Notes: a model not told the origin generated them from the sequence alone. A stretch of 64,000 bases of DNA from Streptomyces sulphureus DSM 40104 (GCF_000381025.1 NZ_KB905813.1:186001-250000); one strand, 5' to 3'; positions 34,279 to 44,075 are shown, counted from the first letter of the stretch. Translations and numbers: made by a program.

Positions 34279-36246
34279 TCAGCCCTGTGCGTCGGCCGCT
34301 GCGAGCGCCATGGACCTGGTGAGGAGAGTGCGCAGCCTCGTCGTCCGCTCGGGCATGCGCTGGCCCGCGACGACCTGGGGGAGGGCCTCCACCGCGCCGT
34401 GCACCACCGAGAGGTGCGCCTCAGCACGGCTGAGCGCGGTGTAGATCCACTCCCGCGTCAGCGCCTCGACCGCGTCCCCGGGGACGACGACCACGGCCGC
34501 CGGCCACCGCACCCCCGCGGCCTGGTGCGCGGTGATCGCCCAGCCGTGCCTGAGCACCCCGGCGAGACGCTCGCGCGGCACGGTCTCGGTACCGGACGCC
34601 GTCTCGATCACCAGCCCGTCCTCCGCGGCGGCGGAGACGGTGCCGACCGAGGTGTGCCCGGGGGCGGGGGAGTACGCGACGCGGTCGCCCGGGTCGAAAC
34701 CGTCGAACCGGCCGGGGCCCGGGTTGAGTTGCTGCTTCAGGGCGGCGTTGAGCGCTCTGGTGCCGGCGGCCCCGCCGTGGCCGAGGGCGATGACCTCGGT
34801 GTCCTCGCTGGCGACCCCGAGGGCACGGGGGACGGAGTCCGCGACGAGCTGCACGCTGCGGTGGACGGCCTCCCCCGGAGCGGTGACGGGGACGATCACG
34901 ACCTCACGCCCGGGAGCCTCCACCGCTTCCCACTCCCCGGCCCCCACACCGGAGACGAGCTCGCCGATCGGCCCCGGGTCGGGGGTGCGCGAGGCCACGT
35001 GCGGGCAGGCGCGAGAGGCGAGGACGTCGCCCAGGACGTTGCCGGGACCTGCTGCGCCGAGCAGCATCGGGTCGCCGCTGAGCACGAGCCGCGCCCCCTC
35101 GGGGAGCGACTCGACGACGGCCGCCGCGGTCTCGGCGTCGAGCAACTGCGCGTCCTGGAGCACGAGGAGGTCCAGCGGCCAGCGGCCCTCCTCGTCCCGA
35201 GCGGGACCCTCGCGTCCGGCGAGCAGCCCTGCCACGGTGACGGCGTCCGCGGCCTCGTCGGGCGGTGCCGCGTGCCCTGGTGCGGACGCCTCGCGCACGA
35301 GCGCGGCGAGCCGCGCCGTGCCCTCGGGGGCGTGCGCCGCCGCGCAGACGCGCAGGCCCTGCCCAGCGGCCGCGGCCACGAGCGCGGCAGGCTCGCGCCG
35401 CGCCTCCTCGCCGCCGGTGTGCACCACGAGCCCGCTGCCCGCGGTGGCCCTGACCAGCTCGGCGGCCGAGCCCGGCCCCGCGGCCGAGGCGGCGGCCTCC
35501 CAATCGGCGCCCCCGCGCGGGGCGTCGGGCTCGCCGGCCGCCGGAGAGCCCAGGGTGGCCAGCAGGCGGGCGAGGCCGTCGGCGAGGCTCTCCTCCGCCA
35601 GGGCGTAGCGGTCGAGGCCGAGGAGCATCCGCCCCGGCTGCTCCTCCTCTTCCGCTTCCTCTGCCGCGCCGCCCGTGCGCGGCGCGGGGCCGGCGTCGAG
35701 GGAGTCCTCGAAGGCGAGCACGGCGCCCGACTCGATCGCCTCCCGTACGGCCGCCTCCGGGTCGGGGACGGCGTGCTCCGCGAGGCCGCGGGAGAGGTCC
35801 TCGGGGGCGAGTGCCGAGTGCCCGCGCAGCGCCGCGCGCTCCAGCAGCCAACCGACGAGGGCCGCGCTCCGCCGCGGCTCCCCGGGCCCCGCCTCCGCGC
35901 CGAGCAACGCCCGCGCGAAGGCGTCCACCTGCTCGGGCCCGACGCCGGGCACGGCGAGCAGTCGCCAGGGGTCCTCCGCGAGCGCCTCCGCGGCCCCCTC
36001 GCCGAGCGCCTCCGCCGCCGGGGCCGCGAGCGCCGCGGGCACACCGCCCTCGGCGAGCAGCTCCCGCAGGGCCGGCCCGGCCGTGGCCGGGCGGCGGACG
36101 CCGGGGGCCTGCTCGGCGGGGGCCTGCGCCTGCTGCGGGGGCCGCGCTGCGGGCGCCGGTTGGGTGAAGAAGGACGCGGCGGAGCGCTCGCCGCTCTCCA
36201 CCGCGCGTACGGCGGCGAGGAGTTCGGCTGCCTTGTCGTTCGTCAC
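34279..36246 (-). CDS. RecD-like helicase-fold protein with a degenerate P-loop
   Basis: This is a 655-residue protein starting at GTG 36246. It has helix-hairpin-helix character at about 95-115 (LLAVPGVGPEQVDAFARALL) and then a RecD2/AAA helicase layout. Where Walker A should read TGGPGTGKTT it reads TGGEEARRE (277-285), without the Lys and Thr. Walker B is replaced by LVLQDAQLLD (361-370). GDPMLLGAAG stands in the Q-sensing motif, while AITAHQAAGVRWP and IYTALSRAEAHLSVVHG keep late helicase motifs. ATP hydrolysis is therefore unlikely. It overlaps the aldo/keto reductase gene by GTGA. It may bind DNA or a partner without motor activity. Confidence 0.8.
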   Translation of the reverse strand: MTNDKAAELLAAVRAVESGERSAASFFTQPAPAARPPQQAQAPAEQAPGVRRPATAGPALRELLAEGGVPAALAAPAAEALGEGAAEALAEDPWRLLAVPGVGPEQVDAFARALLGAEAGPGEPRRSAALVGWLLERAALRGHSALAPEDLSRGLAEHAVPDPEAAVREAIESGAVLAFEDSLDAGPAPRTGGAAEEAEEEEQPGRMLLGLDRYALAEESLADGLARLLATLGSPAAGEPDAPRGGADWEAAASAAGPGSAAELVRATAGSGLVVHTGGEEARREPAALVAAAAGQGLRVCAAAHAPEGTARLAALVREASAPGHAAPPDEAADAVTVAGLLAGREGPARDEEGRWPLDLLVLQDAQLLDAETAAAVVESLPEGARLVLSGDPMLLGAAGPGNVLGDVLASRACPHVASRTPDPGPIGELVSGVGAGEWEAVEAPGREVVIVPVTAPGEAVHRSVQLVADSVPRALGVASEDTEVIALGHGGAAGTRALNAALKQQLNPGPGRFDGFDPGDRVAYSPAPGHTSVGTVSAAAEDGLVIETASGTETVPRERLAGVLRHGWAITAHQAAGVRWPAAVVVVPGDAVEALTREWIYTALSRAEAHLSVVHGAVEALPQVVAGQRMPERTTRLRTLLTRSMALAAADAQG

Positions 36247-37241
36247 AGCTCGCTCCAGTCGTGGTCGGGGTAGCGGTGCACCGGTGCGGAGACGTCGTCG
36301 AGCGCCCGGCGGATCTCGTCAGGAAGACTAAGCCCCTCCACTGACAACGCCTCCGCCAGTTGCTCCGACGTCCGCGCCCCCACCAGCGGTGCGACCACCC
36401 CCGGCCGGTCCCGCACCCACGCGAGGGCGACCTGGGCGGGCGGCAGCGCCAGCCCGTCGGCCGCTGTCGCGAGCGCGTCCACGACCCGGGCCGCGCGCGC
36501 GTCGAGGTACGGCTCGACGAAGGGTGCGAGATGCGGCGAGGCGCCCCGCGAGTCCCAAGGCCGGCTCTCCCCGCGGTACTTGCCGGTGAGGACGCCCCGG
36601 CCGAGGGGCGAGGAGGGGAGCAGTCCGACGCCCAAGTCCAGTGCGGCGGGCAGGACTTCGCGCTCCACCCCGCGCTGGAGCAGCGAGTACTCCATCTGCG
36701 CCCCCGCGACCCTGGTACGGGCGCCGCCGGCCGCGAGCTGCCAGGCGCCGGCCTTCGCCAGTTGCCACCCCGAGAAGTTGCACACGCCCGTGTACCTGGC
36801 GCGCCCGCTGGAGACGGCGATGTCGAGCGCCTGGAGCGTCTCGTCGAGAGGGGTGAGCGGGTCGAAGGCGTGGAGCTGCCAGAGGTCGACGTAGTCGGTG
36901 CCGAGCCGCTCCAGCGAGGCGTCGAGCGCGGAGAGGAGGTGCCCCCTGGAGGCGTTGACGCGGCGGGTGGGGTCGGGGACGCTGCCGGCCTTGGTCGCGA
37001 TGACCAACTCCCGCCGGGGCACGAGGTCCTGCATGAGGCGGCCGAGCAGGTGCTCGGTGCCGCCGTCGGCGTAGACGTCCGCGGTGTCGACGAGCGTGCC
37101 GCCCGCCTCCCAGAACGCCTTGAGCTGGTCGGCCGCCTCCTGCTCGGCGGAGGCCGCGTCCGCGTCGACGGCCCAGCCGAGGGTGCCGAGTCCGATCCGT
37201 GAGACGCGTAGTCCGGTACCTCCGAGGTGCCTTTGCTCCAT
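36243..37241 (-). CDS. Aldo/keto reductase
   Basis: This 332-residue NADPH-dependent reductase has a TIM barrel. The catalytic tetrad region shows VDTADVYADGG (Asp and Tyr), VIATKAGSVPDP (Lys) and DLWQLHAFDPLTP (His). The C-terminal NADPH segment is VAPLVGARTSEQLAEAL. It starts MEQRHLGGTGLRVSRIGLGT, as usual for the family, and would reduce aldehydes or ketones in the cytoplasm. Its end overlaps the RecD-like gene start by GTGA. It is divergent from the LLM gene, whose -35 element lies only six bases from its start codon. Confidence 0.92.
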   Translation of the reverse strand: MEQRHLGGTGLRVSRIGLGTLGWAVDADAASAEQEAADQLKAFWEAGGTLVDTADVYADGGTEHLLGRLMQDLVPRRELVIATKAGSVPDPTRRVNASRGHLLSALDASLERLGTDYVDLWQLHAFDPLTPLDETLQALDIAVSSGRARYTGVCNFSGWQLAKAGAWQLAAGGARTRVAGAQMEYSLLQRGVEREVLPAALDLGVGLLPSSPLGRGVLTGKYRGESRPWDSRGASPHLAPFVEPYLDARAARVVDALATAADGLALPPAQVALAWVRDRPGVVAPLVGARTSEQLAEALSVEGLSLPDEIRRALDDVSAPVHRYPDHDWSEL

Positions 37242-37246
37242 GGGCG

Positions 37247-37306
37247 TTGAGCGTACTTGCGGCGGCCGTTAGAGTCCCCTGGGACCTTGAGATTACTGAT
37301 CAGTAA
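37247..37306 (+). promoter_or_regulatory. Promoter and palindromic operator of the LLM gene
   Basis: TTGAGC (37247-37252) and TAGAGT (37270-37275), spaced by 17 bases, fit a housekeeping-type promoter. TTACTGATCAGTAA (37293-37306), a perfect 14-bp palindrome of TetR-operator appearance, lies just downstream of the expected transcription start and a few bases before the start codon, where a repressor would block transcription. No TetR gene is adjacent. Confidence 0.6.
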
Positions 37307-37317
37307 GGGGATGTGCG

Positions 37318-38370
37318 ATGCGGCTGGGTATCAACCTCGGCTACTGGGGCGCCGGCATGGACGCGGACAACCTGGCCGTCGCGCGCGAGGCCGACCGCCT
37401 CGGCTACTCGGTCTGCCACGCGGCGGAAGCGTACGGCTCCGACGCGGCCACCGTCCTCAGCTGGGTGGCCGCGCAGACCGAACGGATCGACATCGGTTCC
37501 GCGATCTTCCAGATCCCCGCCCGCGCCCCCGCGATGACGGCGATGACCGCCGCCACCCTCGACTCCCTCTCGGGCGGCCGCTTCCGGCTCGGCCTCGGCG
37601 TCTCGGGCCCGCAGGTCTCCGAGGGGTGGTACGGCGTCAAGTTCGACAAGCCGCTGGCGCGCACCCGCGAGTACGTCGAGATCGTCCGCAGGGCGATGTC
37701 CCGCGAGCGCCTCTCCTACGAGGGCGCCCACTGGACGCTCCCGCTCCCCGACGGACCCGGCAAGCCGATCAAGCTCACCGTCCACCCCGAACGCGAGGAG
37801 ATCCCGCTCTACATCGCGGCGATCGGCCCGAAGAACCTCCAGCAGACCGGCGAGATCGCCGACGGCGCGCTGCTGATCTTCTTCTCCCCCGAGCACGCGG
37901 AGGAGACGACCCTCCAACACCTGCGCACGGGCCGCGAGGCGGCGGGGCGCACGCTCGACGGCTTCGACGTCTGCCCCACCGTCCCGATGGCGCTCGGCGA
38001 CGACATCGACGCGCTCGCCGACATCTTCCGCCCGTACACGGCGCTCTACGTCGGCGGCATGGGCAGCCGGAAGCAGAACTTCTACAACGCCCTCGCCAAG
38101 CGGATGGGCTACGAGAAGGAGGCCGAGGAGATCCAGGAGAAGTACCTCGCCCGCGAGAAGGACGCCGCGGCCGCCGCCGTCCCGCGCCAACTGATCGACT
38201 CCACCACGCTCCTCGGCTCCGTCGAGCGGATCGCCGACCGCATGCAGGCGTACGCCGACGCCGGGGTCACCACGCTCTCGCTCACGCCGGCCGGGTTCAC
38301 GCTCGACGAGCGGCTCGCGGCGCTGCGCGCGGGGGCCGAGGCCGTCGAGCGCGCCGGGCTCGCCGAGTAG
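37318..38370 (+). CDS. F420-dependent LLM class oxidoreductase
   Basis: This 350-residue TIM-barrel protein begins MRLGINLGYWGAGMDADNLA, and GYSVCHAAEAYGSDAATVLS, RIDIGSAIFQIPARAPAMTA, SGGRFRLGLGVSGPQVSEGW and TTLSLTPAGFTLDERLAALR follow. The pattern is that of the F420-dependent luciferase-like (MSMEG_2256-type) oxidoreductases common in actinobacteria. It would transfer hydride between F420 and an unknown substrate. A 14-bp palindrome sits between promoter and start, indicating repressor control. ATG 37318 is preceded by AAGGGGATG. Confidence 0.92.
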   Translation: MRLGINLGYWGAGMDADNLAVAREADRLGYSVCHAAEAYGSDAATVLSWVAAQTERIDIGSAIFQIPARAPAMTAMTAATLDSLSGGRFRLGLGVSGPQVSEGWYGVKFDKPLARTREYVEIVRRAMSRERLSYEGAHWTLPLPDGPGKPIKLTVHPEREEIPLYIAAIGPKNLQQTGEIADGALLIFFSPEHAEETTLQHLRTGREAAGRTLDGFDVCPTVPMALGDDIDALADIFRPYTALYVGGMGSRKQNFYNALAKRMGYEKEAEEIQEKYLAREKDAAAAAVPRQLIDSTTLLGSVERIADRMQAYADAGVTTLSLTPAGFTLDERLAALRAGAEAVERAGLAE

Positions 38371-38500
38371 GAGCGGGCCCGGGGAGCCTCGCTGCCGGCC
38401 CTCCGCCGTTCGGCGCAGCCGGAGGCGCTAGCTGTTGCCGGGCAGCCTGCACGCCACTTGACTTCTTTGCGCGGAAACCTGCACGGAGGTGGTGGCAGCG

Positions 38501-39319
38501 ATGCTCTCGGCCAAGAGCCTTTTCCAGGAGATCCTCAACAACGACGACTCGTTCCGGCTCTTCTGCTCGATCGCCGCGACGGGCGAGGCCCAGGGCGGTT
38601 GGGAGAACGCGCGGATCGCGGCGCTCGTCCCCGCGACGCAGTGCGCGCTCGCACCGAAGGTCGCGCGGCACGGCGCCGACGAGGACAAGCACGGGCGGAT
38701 CTTCGAGGCGCTGCTGCGCAAGCGCGGCCTCACCCCCGCCGAGGTCCCCGACGACGCCGACTACACGATGATCCTGGAGGGCCTCGGCATCGGCCTCGCC
38801 CACGAGAAACTGCGACGCGAGCAGCACCTCACCGAGCGGGACGTCCTCACCTACCTCGCGCACAGCCGCGTCACCGAGCAGCGCGCCAGCGAGGAGATGA
38901 CGATGCTCAAGGACCTCTTCGGCGAGGACCCGGAGCTCGGCCGGGCGGTGCGCATGATCTGCAGGGACGAGGAGAACCACCTCGCCTACTGCCATGAGGA
39001 GCTGCTCCGCCTCTCCGCGGAGGGCCACGGCCGGCTGATCCGCACCCTGCTGCGGGAGAGCGCCCGCGCGGAGATCAGGGTCTACCGGAACGTCAGCCTC
39101 GCCGTCATGGCGCGCATGGGGACGATCCTCGGCTGGTCGAGGCTGCGCGGCGGCCTGCTGGCCTTCGGCATCCACGGCCGCTACGTCTACGAACGCCTCG
39201 GCGGCTGGCGGCGGTTGACGCGGCTGCGGATGCCCGAGCGCAGGGACGCACTCGGCGGAGCACCCGCCGTCGCCCCCGAGTACGCGCCCGACGCGGCCGC
39301 CGAGCCTGAGGTGGCGTGA
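38501..39319 (+). CDS. Ferritin-like domain protein
   Basis: This 272-residue protein has a four-helix ferritin-like core with Glu/His metal-ligand motifs: ADEDKHGRIFEALLRKRG, RVTEQRASEEMTML and RDEENHLAYCHEELLRLSAE (ExxH pairs). The C-terminal part is basic and partly hydrophobic (VSLAVMARMGTILGWSRL), possibly membrane-associating, and ends in an Ala/Pro-rich tail. It could be a di-iron oxidase or hydroxylase, or an iron-handling protein. GGAGGT at 38485-38490 selects ATG 38501; an open GTG at 38489 would overlap that site. Confidence 0.85.
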   Translation: MLSAKSLFQEILNNDDSFRLFCSIAATGEAQGGWENARIAALVPATQCALAPKVARHGADEDKHGRIFEALLRKRGLTPAEVPDDADYTMILEGLGIGLAHEKLRREQHLTERDVLTYLAHSRVTEQRASEEMTMLKDLFGEDPELGRAVRMICRDEENHLAYCHEELLRLSAEGHGRLIRTLLRESARAEIRVYRNVSLAVMARMGTILGWSRLRGGLLAFGIHGRYVYERLGGWRRLTRLRMPERRDALGGAPAVAPEYAPDAAAEPEVA

Positions 39320-39326
39320 GCGGGGC

Positions 39327-40328
39327 TCACATCCAGCCGCGTCTCCGGAAGAGCCGGAAGAGGGCGAAGCACGCTCCCGCCATGAGCACGAGCACCGCCG
39401 GATACCCCCATGCGCTGTGGAGTTCCGGCATGACGTCGAAGTTCATCCCGTAGACGCCGGCCACGGCGGTCGGGATCGCGACCATCGCCGCCCACGCGGA
39501 GATCCGCCGCATCTCGTCGTTCTGGCGCACCGAGGTCTGCGCGAGCGAGGCGGCGTGGATCGCGGAGAGGAGCCGATCGAGGCCGTCCACCTGCTCGTTG
39601 ACACGTATGAGGTGGTCGTGGACGTCGCGGAAGAAGGGCCGCGCCCCCCCGTCGGTGAACGGGACGGCCGTGCCGGTGAGCCGCTCGGCCGGCGTCGTCA
39701 GCGGCAGCGTCGCCCGCCGGAACGTCAGCACCTGCCGCTTGGCCGCGTACACCCGCTCCGCGACGCCGGGGCCCGCGCGGCCCCGCTCCTCGGGGGCGAA
39801 GACGGTCGACTCGACCTCCTCCAGGTCGACCTGGAGGAGGTCGGCCACCTCCAGGTAGCGGTCGACGACCGAGTCGCAGAGCGCGTAGAGCACCGACGTC
39901 GGCCCGTACTGCAGGAGGTCGGGCTGCGCGGCGAGGCGGCGGGCTGCCGCGCCGTGCTCGCCGGGGCGGGTCTGCGCACCGTGCTCGACCGTGACGGCGA
40001 AGGAGTCGCCGACGAAGGCCATCAGCTCGCCGGTGGAGACCTCGCCCTCCTCGTAGGCGACGGGCTTGAGGACGAGGAAGAGGGAGTCGGCGTAGACCTC
40101 CAACTTGGGCCGCTGGTGGGCCCGGAGGGCGTCCTCGACGGCGAGGGGGTGGAGCCCGAAGCCGGCGGTGGCGCGCGCGAAATCCTCCGGTGTCGGCTCG
40201 TGGAGAGCGATCCACAGGAAGGCGTCCGCGCTCTCGCGGGCGCGCTGCAGCGCCTCCCCGGCGTCCTGCGGGTACTCCGCGGGGCCCTCCGTGCGGTAGA
40301 GCGTGCACTCCTCGATCACGGGGGACAT
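39327..40328 (-). CDS. corA: CorA family magnesium/cobalt transporter
   Basis: This 333-residue transporter has a cytoplasmic N-terminal domain (about 1-270) with the long pore-lining helix (LIRVNEQVDGLDRLLSAIHA), and then two transmembrane helices. The first ends in the universal YGMNFD motif that forms the selectivity filter; the second is WGYPAVLVLMAGACFALFRL. A basic tail RRRGWM follows. It forms a pentameric channel for divalent cations. It is convergent with the ferritin-like gene, seven bases apart, and divergent from the phosphatase gene. Confidence 0.95.
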   Translation of the reverse strand: MSPVIEECTLYRTEGPAEYPQDAGEALQRARESADAFLWIALHEPTPEDFARATAGFGLHPLAVEDALRAHQRPKLEVYADSLFLVLKPVAYEEGEVSTGELMAFVGDSFAVTVEHGAQTRPGEHGAAARRLAAQPDLLQYGPTSVLYALCDSVVDRYLEVADLLQVDLEEVESTVFAPEERGRAGPGVAERVYAAKRQVLTFRRATLPLTTPAERLTGTAVPFTDGGARPFFRDVHDHLIRVNEQVDGLDRLLSAIHAASLAQTSVRQNDEMRRISAWAAMVAIPTAVAGVYGMNFDVMPELHSAWGYPAVLVLMAGACFALFRLFRRRGWM

Positions 40329-40441
40329 TCTTCCGCGATCCGTCCCTCGTACAACCTGCGTGCCGGGAGGTGTTCGTCATGCCGGGCGGCCGGCTCCCCG
40401 CGGCCGACGGGCTGTCGGCGGGCTCGTCTAGGGTTGGGCTC

Positions 40442-41140
40442 ATGGCCACGCTTCTCCTCGTACGCCACGGCAGGTCGACGGCGAACACCTCCGGACTGCT
40501 CGCCGGCCGCTCGCCGGGCGTCGCGCTCGACGCCGAGGGCGCCGCGCAGGCCGCCGCGCTCCCGGCGCGGCTCGCCGGGCTCCCGCTCGCGGCCGTCGTG
40601 AGCAGCCCGCTGCAGCGCTGCGGGGAGACGCTCGCGCCGCTCCTGCGCGAGCGCCCCGAGCTGCGGGCCGCCACCGAGGAGCGGATCAGCGAGTGCGACT
40701 ACGGCGAGTGGAGCGGCCGCCCCCTCGCCGAGCTCACGGGCGAGCCGCTGATGACGACGGTCCAGCAGCACCCGTCGGCCGCCGCCTTCCCCGGCGGCGA
40801 GTCGATGCGCGCCATGCAGCAGCGCTCCGTCGACGCGGCCCGTGAGTGGGACGCGTCGGTCGAGCGCGAGCACGGCCCCGAGGCCGCCTTCCTGATGTGC
40901 TCGCACGGCGACATCATCAAGTCGATCGTCGCCGACGCCCTCGGGATGCACTTCGACCTCTTCCAGCGCATCGCCGTCGCCCCCTGCTCGGTCACGGCGA
41001 TCCGCTACACCGAGCACCGCCCCTTCCTGCTGCGCCTCGGCGAGACGGGCGAGTTGGGTTCGCTCGTGGCGGGACCGGCCTCGGCGTCCGACACCGAGAC
41101 GGGGGAGCGCGGCGTCGCGCCGGTCGGGGGCGGTGCGTAG
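40442..41140 (+). CDS. Histidine phosphatase family protein
   Basis: This 232-residue protein belongs to the phosphoglycerate-mutase-like superfamily. The phosphohistidine motif is LLLVRHGRSTAN at the N-terminus, and the second catalytic His is in MCSHGDIIKSIVADAL. ISECDYGEWSGRPLAEL is the usual middle motif. It hydrolyses a phosphate monoester; the substrate is not evident (the MSMEG_4193 type is common beside DUF3090). It precedes the DUF3090, SCO1664-family and mshC genes, a block conserved in actinobacteria. Confidence 0.93.
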   Translation: MATLLLVRHGRSTANTSGLLAGRSPGVALDAEGAAQAAALPARLAGLPLAAVVSSPLQRCGETLAPLLRERPELRAATEERISECDYGEWSGRPLAELTGEPLMTTVQQHPSAAAFPGGESMRAMQQRSVDAAREWDASVEREHGPEAAFLMCSHGDIIKSIVADALGMHFDLFQRIAVAPCSVTAIRYTEHRPFLLRLGETGELGSLVAGPASASDTETGERGVAPVGGGA

Positions 41141-41239
41141 TGGGGATGATCGGCACCCGCAGTAGGGTGCAGTGACCGCGGGCGCCACGGCGCCCGCGGA
41201 AGTCCGAGCCAACCATCCGTCGACGTCAACGGAGCGAGA

Positions 41240-41830
41240 GTGTCCCGTCAGGTGTTCCTTTACGACCCGCCGGACCGGTTCGTCGCCGGGACGGTCGGGT
41301 TGCCTGGCCGTCGCACCTTCTTCCTCCAGGCCACAGCGGCCGGCCGCACCACCAGCGTGGCCCTGGAGAAGGCACAGGTGGAGGCGCTGGCCGAGCGGAT
41401 CGACGAACTCCTCGACGAGGTCGTGCGCCGCTCCGGCGGCAACGCTCCCGTACCGGCCGTGGCCCCCTCGGAGATCGACGACACGGCCCCGCTGGAGGCG
41501 CCGATCGAGGAGGAGTTCCGGGTCGGCACGATGGCCCTCGCCTGGGACGGCGACGGCGAGTGCATGGTCGTCGAGGCGCAGGCCGTCGTGGAGCTCGCCG
41601 CCGACTCGGAAGAGGACCTCGCCGACGAGGAGGAGCGGCTGCTCCAGGACGACGAGAACGGCCCCCCGATGCTCCGGGTCCGCCTCAGCGGGACGATGGC
41701 ACGCGCCTTCGCCAAGCGCGCGATGGAGGTGGTCAACGCGGGGCGTCCGCCGTGCCCGCTGTGCAGCCTCCCGCTCGATCCCGAGGGGCACGTGTGCCCG
41801 CGCCAGAACGGATACCGCAGGGGCGAATGA
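41240..41830 (+). CDS. DUF3090 family protein
   Basis: This 196-residue protein starts at GTG 41240 behind GGAGCGAGA ([20 protein letters not shown]). The C-terminus carries [22 protein letters not shown], a Cys/His pattern that could bind zinc. This is the DUF3090 (YjbR-like partner) family, found in actinobacteria beside the phosphatase and SCO1664-type genes. Function unknown. The ATGA overlap with the next gene implies coupled translation and perhaps a shared complex. Confidence 0.92.
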   Translation: MSRQVFLYDPPDRFVAGTVGLPGRRTFFLQATAAGRTTSVALEKAQVEALAERIDELLDEVVRRSGGNAPVPAVAPSEIDDTAPLEAPIEEEFRVGTMALAWDGDGECMVVEAQAVVELAADSEEDLADEEERLLQDDENGPPMLRVRLSGTMARAFAKRAMEVVNAGRPPCPLCSLPLDPEGHVCPRQNGYRRGE

Positions 41831-42744
41831 GCGACTCGGAACCCGGCGCCGCTGCGGAGCCGCAGCCTCCGCCGCGCCTCGACCCGGTGGAGGACCCGTC
41901 CTCCGAGCGCGTCCGTACGGCGCTGGCACAGGGCGAGTTGACCGTGCACGGGCGCATCCCGGACGCCTCCAACGCCGTCCTCTTCGGCTCCGTCGCACAC
42001 GAGGGGGCGCTGCTGCCCTGCGTCTACAAGCCGGTCGAGGGGGAGCGCCCGCTCTGGGACTTCCCCGAAGGCGACCTGGCCTCCCGCGAGGTCGCCGCCT
42101 TCGAGGTGGCGAGCGCGGGCGGCTGGCCCCTGGTCCCCGCGACGGTGCTCCGCGAGGGGCCGTACGGCAGGGGCATGTGCCAGGCGTGGGTCGGCACACC
42201 GCCGACGGCGGACGACGCGGCGGACCCGGACGACGACGCGACCGACGACGCGGACGAGGACGCGCAGCCGTTCCTCGCCCTCGTCGACTCCCAGGAGCCG
42301 GAGGAGGGCTGGAAGGCCGTCGGCTTCGCCGACGTCGGCGAGGGCCGCACGGCGCTCCTCGTCCACGCCGACCACCCCGAGCTGCGCCGCCTCGCGGTCC
42401 TCGACGCCGTCCTCAACAACGCCGACCGCAAGGGCGGCCACCTCCTCCGCCACCGCGGCCGGCTCTACGCCATCGACCACGGCGTCACCTTCCACACCGA
42501 CGACAAGCTCCGCACCCTGCTGTGGGGTTGGGGCGGCGAGGAGCTCACCTCCGAGGCCGTGGCGGTCCTCGGCACCCTCGCCGCGCAGCTCGCCGAGGAC
42601 GGGCCGCTCGCACGACGCCTCGCCGGTCTGCTCACCGCGGCCGAGGTCGAGGCGGTGCGCAAACGCGTCGCTGCGCTCCGCGCCTCGGGCCGCCACCCGC
42701 TGCCGAGCGGCGACTGGCCGGCGATTCCCTGGCCCCCGGTGTAG
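41827..42744 (+). CDS. SCO1664 family protein (kinase-like)
   Basis: This 305-residue protein belongs to the family named after S. coelicolor SCO1664, sometimes annotated as phosphatidylinositol-kinase-like. It has a nucleotide-binding start region [24 protein letters not shown], and HxxD/N-type catalytic marks in [16 protein letters not shown] with [20 protein letters not shown], which recall PI3/4-kinase and HipA-like kinases. An acidic insert ([20 protein letters not shown]) splits the domain. The substrate is unknown. It overlaps the DUF3090 gene (ATGA) and precedes mshC by about 100 bases. Confidence 0.9.
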   Translation: MSDSEPGAAAEPQPPPRLDPVEDPSSERVRTALAQGELTVHGRIPDASNAVLFGSVAHEGALLPCVYKPVEGERPLWDFPEGDLASREVAAFEVASAGGWPLVPATVLREGPYGRGMCQAWVGTPPTADDAADPDDDATDDADEDAQPFLALVDSQEPEEGWKAVGFADVGEGRTALLVHADHPELRRLAVLDAVLNNADRKGGHLLRHRGRLYAIDHGVTFHTDDKLRTLLWGWGGEELTSEAVAVLGTLAAQLAEDGPLARRLAGLLTAAEVEAVRKRVAALRASGRHPLPSGDWPAIPWPPV

Positions 42745-42845
42745 CGCGGAAAGCCGCCTGCGCAAGAGCGCGGATCAGGCCATCGGCGCAGGCCGGACCG
42801 CTCCCGTCGGTATGCGAACGCCGCGCCCGGGTTAGGCTCTCCACC

Positions 42846-44075
42846 ATGCATGCCTGGCCCGCTTCCGAGGTCCCCGTCCTGCCTGGGCAGGGCCGCGACC
42901 TCGCACTCCACGACACTTCGACGGGAGGACGGGTCGCCCTCACCCCCGGTCCCGTCGCCCGTATGTACGTCTGCGGCATCACCCCCTACGACGCCACGCA
43001 CCTGGGGCACGCGGCGACCTACAACGCCTTCGACCTCGTGCAGCGCGTGTGGCTCGACACCGGGCGGCAGGTTCAGTACATCCAGAACGTCACCGACGTC
43101 GACGACCCGCTCATCGCGCGCGCGGTCGAGACGGGCGAGGACTGGGCCGCGCTCGCCGAGCGCGAGACGGCGCTCTTCCGGGACGACATGACGGCGCTGC
43201 GGATGCTGCCGCCCGAGCACTTCGTCGGCGCCGTCGAGGCGATCCCGTGGATCGTCCCCATGGTCGAGCGGCTGAGGGACGCCGGCGCCACGTACGAGAT
43301 CGAAGGCGACGTCTACTTCTCCGTCTCGGCCGACACCCACTTCGGCGAGGTCTCCCGCCTCGACGCGGAAACGATGCGTCTGCTCTCCGCCGAGCGCGGG
43401 GGCGACCCGGACCGCCCCGGCAAGAAGAACCCGCTCGACCCGATCGTCTGGATGGCGGCCCGCGAGGGCGATCCGCACTGGGACGGCGGCTCGCTCGGGC
43501 CCGGCCGACCCGGGTGGCACATAGAGTGCGTCGCAATCGCACTGCACTACCTGGGGATGGGCTTCGACGTGCAGGGCGGCGGCAGCGACCTCGCCTTCCC
43601 GCACCACGAGATGGGCGCCTCGCACGCGCAGGTGCTCACCGCCGAGTACCCCTTCGCGAAGTCGTACGTGCACGCGGGGATGGTCGGGCTCGACGGCGAG
43701 AAGATGTCGAAGTCGAAGGGGAACCTCGTCTTCGTCTCGAAGCTGCGGCAGGACGGCGTCGACCCGTCGGCGATACGGCTCGCCCTCCTCGCGCACCACT
43801 ACCGCTCGGACTGGGAGTACACGGACGCCGTGCTCCAGGAGGCCAACGCGCGCCTGGCACGCTGGCGTTCGGCCGTCTCCCGCCCCGACGGGCCCGCGGC
43901 CGAGGGGATGCTCGACGAGGTGCGCGCGGCCCTCGCCGACGATCTCGACACCCCGGCGGCGCTCGCGGCCGTCGACCGCTGGGCGGCCGAGCAGGAAGCC
44001 TCGGGCGGCAGCGACACCGGCGCCCCCGGCCTCGTCTCGCGCACCGTGGACGCGCTGCTCGGCGTCTCGCTCTGA
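42846..44075 (+). CDS. mshC: Cysteine--1-D-myo-inosityl 2-amino-2-deoxy-alpha-D-glucopyranoside ligase
   Basis: This 409-residue enzyme joins cysteine to GlcN-inositol with ATP in mycothiol synthesis, the thiol buffer of actinobacteria. It derives from cysteinyl-tRNA synthetase: the HIGH-like signature is [14 protein letters not shown] is present in [13 protein letters not shown], and the zinc-binding Cys/His residues occur in [24 protein letters not shown] and [12 protein letters not shown]. The tRNA-binding C-domain of CysS is missing, and the length fits MshC. Its presence identifies an actinobacterium. Confidence 0.95.
   Translation: MHAWPASEVPVLPGQGRDLALHDTSTGGRVALTPGPVARMYVCGITPYDATHLGHAATYNAFDLVQRVWLDTGRQVQYIQNVTDVDDPLIARAVETGEDWAALAERETALFRDDMTALRMLPPEHFVGAVEAIPWIVPMVERLRDAGATYEIEGDVYFSVSADTHFGEVSRLDAETMRLLSAERGGDPDRPGKKNPLDPIVWMAAREGDPHWDGGSLGPGRPGWHIECVAIALHYLGMGFDVQGGGSDLAFPHHEMGASHAQVLTAEYPFAKSYVHAGMVGLDGEKMSKSKGNLVFVSKLRQDGVDPSAIRLALLAHHYRSDWEYTDAVLQEANARLARWRSAVSRPDGPAAEGMLDEVRAALADDLDTPAALAAVDRWAAEQEASGGSDTGAPGLVSRTVDALLGVSL

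Noticed and set aside
33485..34427. Overlapping Arg/Pro-rich open frames in the repeat region on both strands
   Set aside because: The peptides merely mirror the DNA repeats and have no start signals or family similarity.
40316..42199. Minus-strand open frame of 627 codons opposite the phosphatase, DUF3090 and SCO1664 genes
   Set aside because: Three well-supported plus-strand genes occupy the region, and the antisense protein is low-complexity and Arg-rich.
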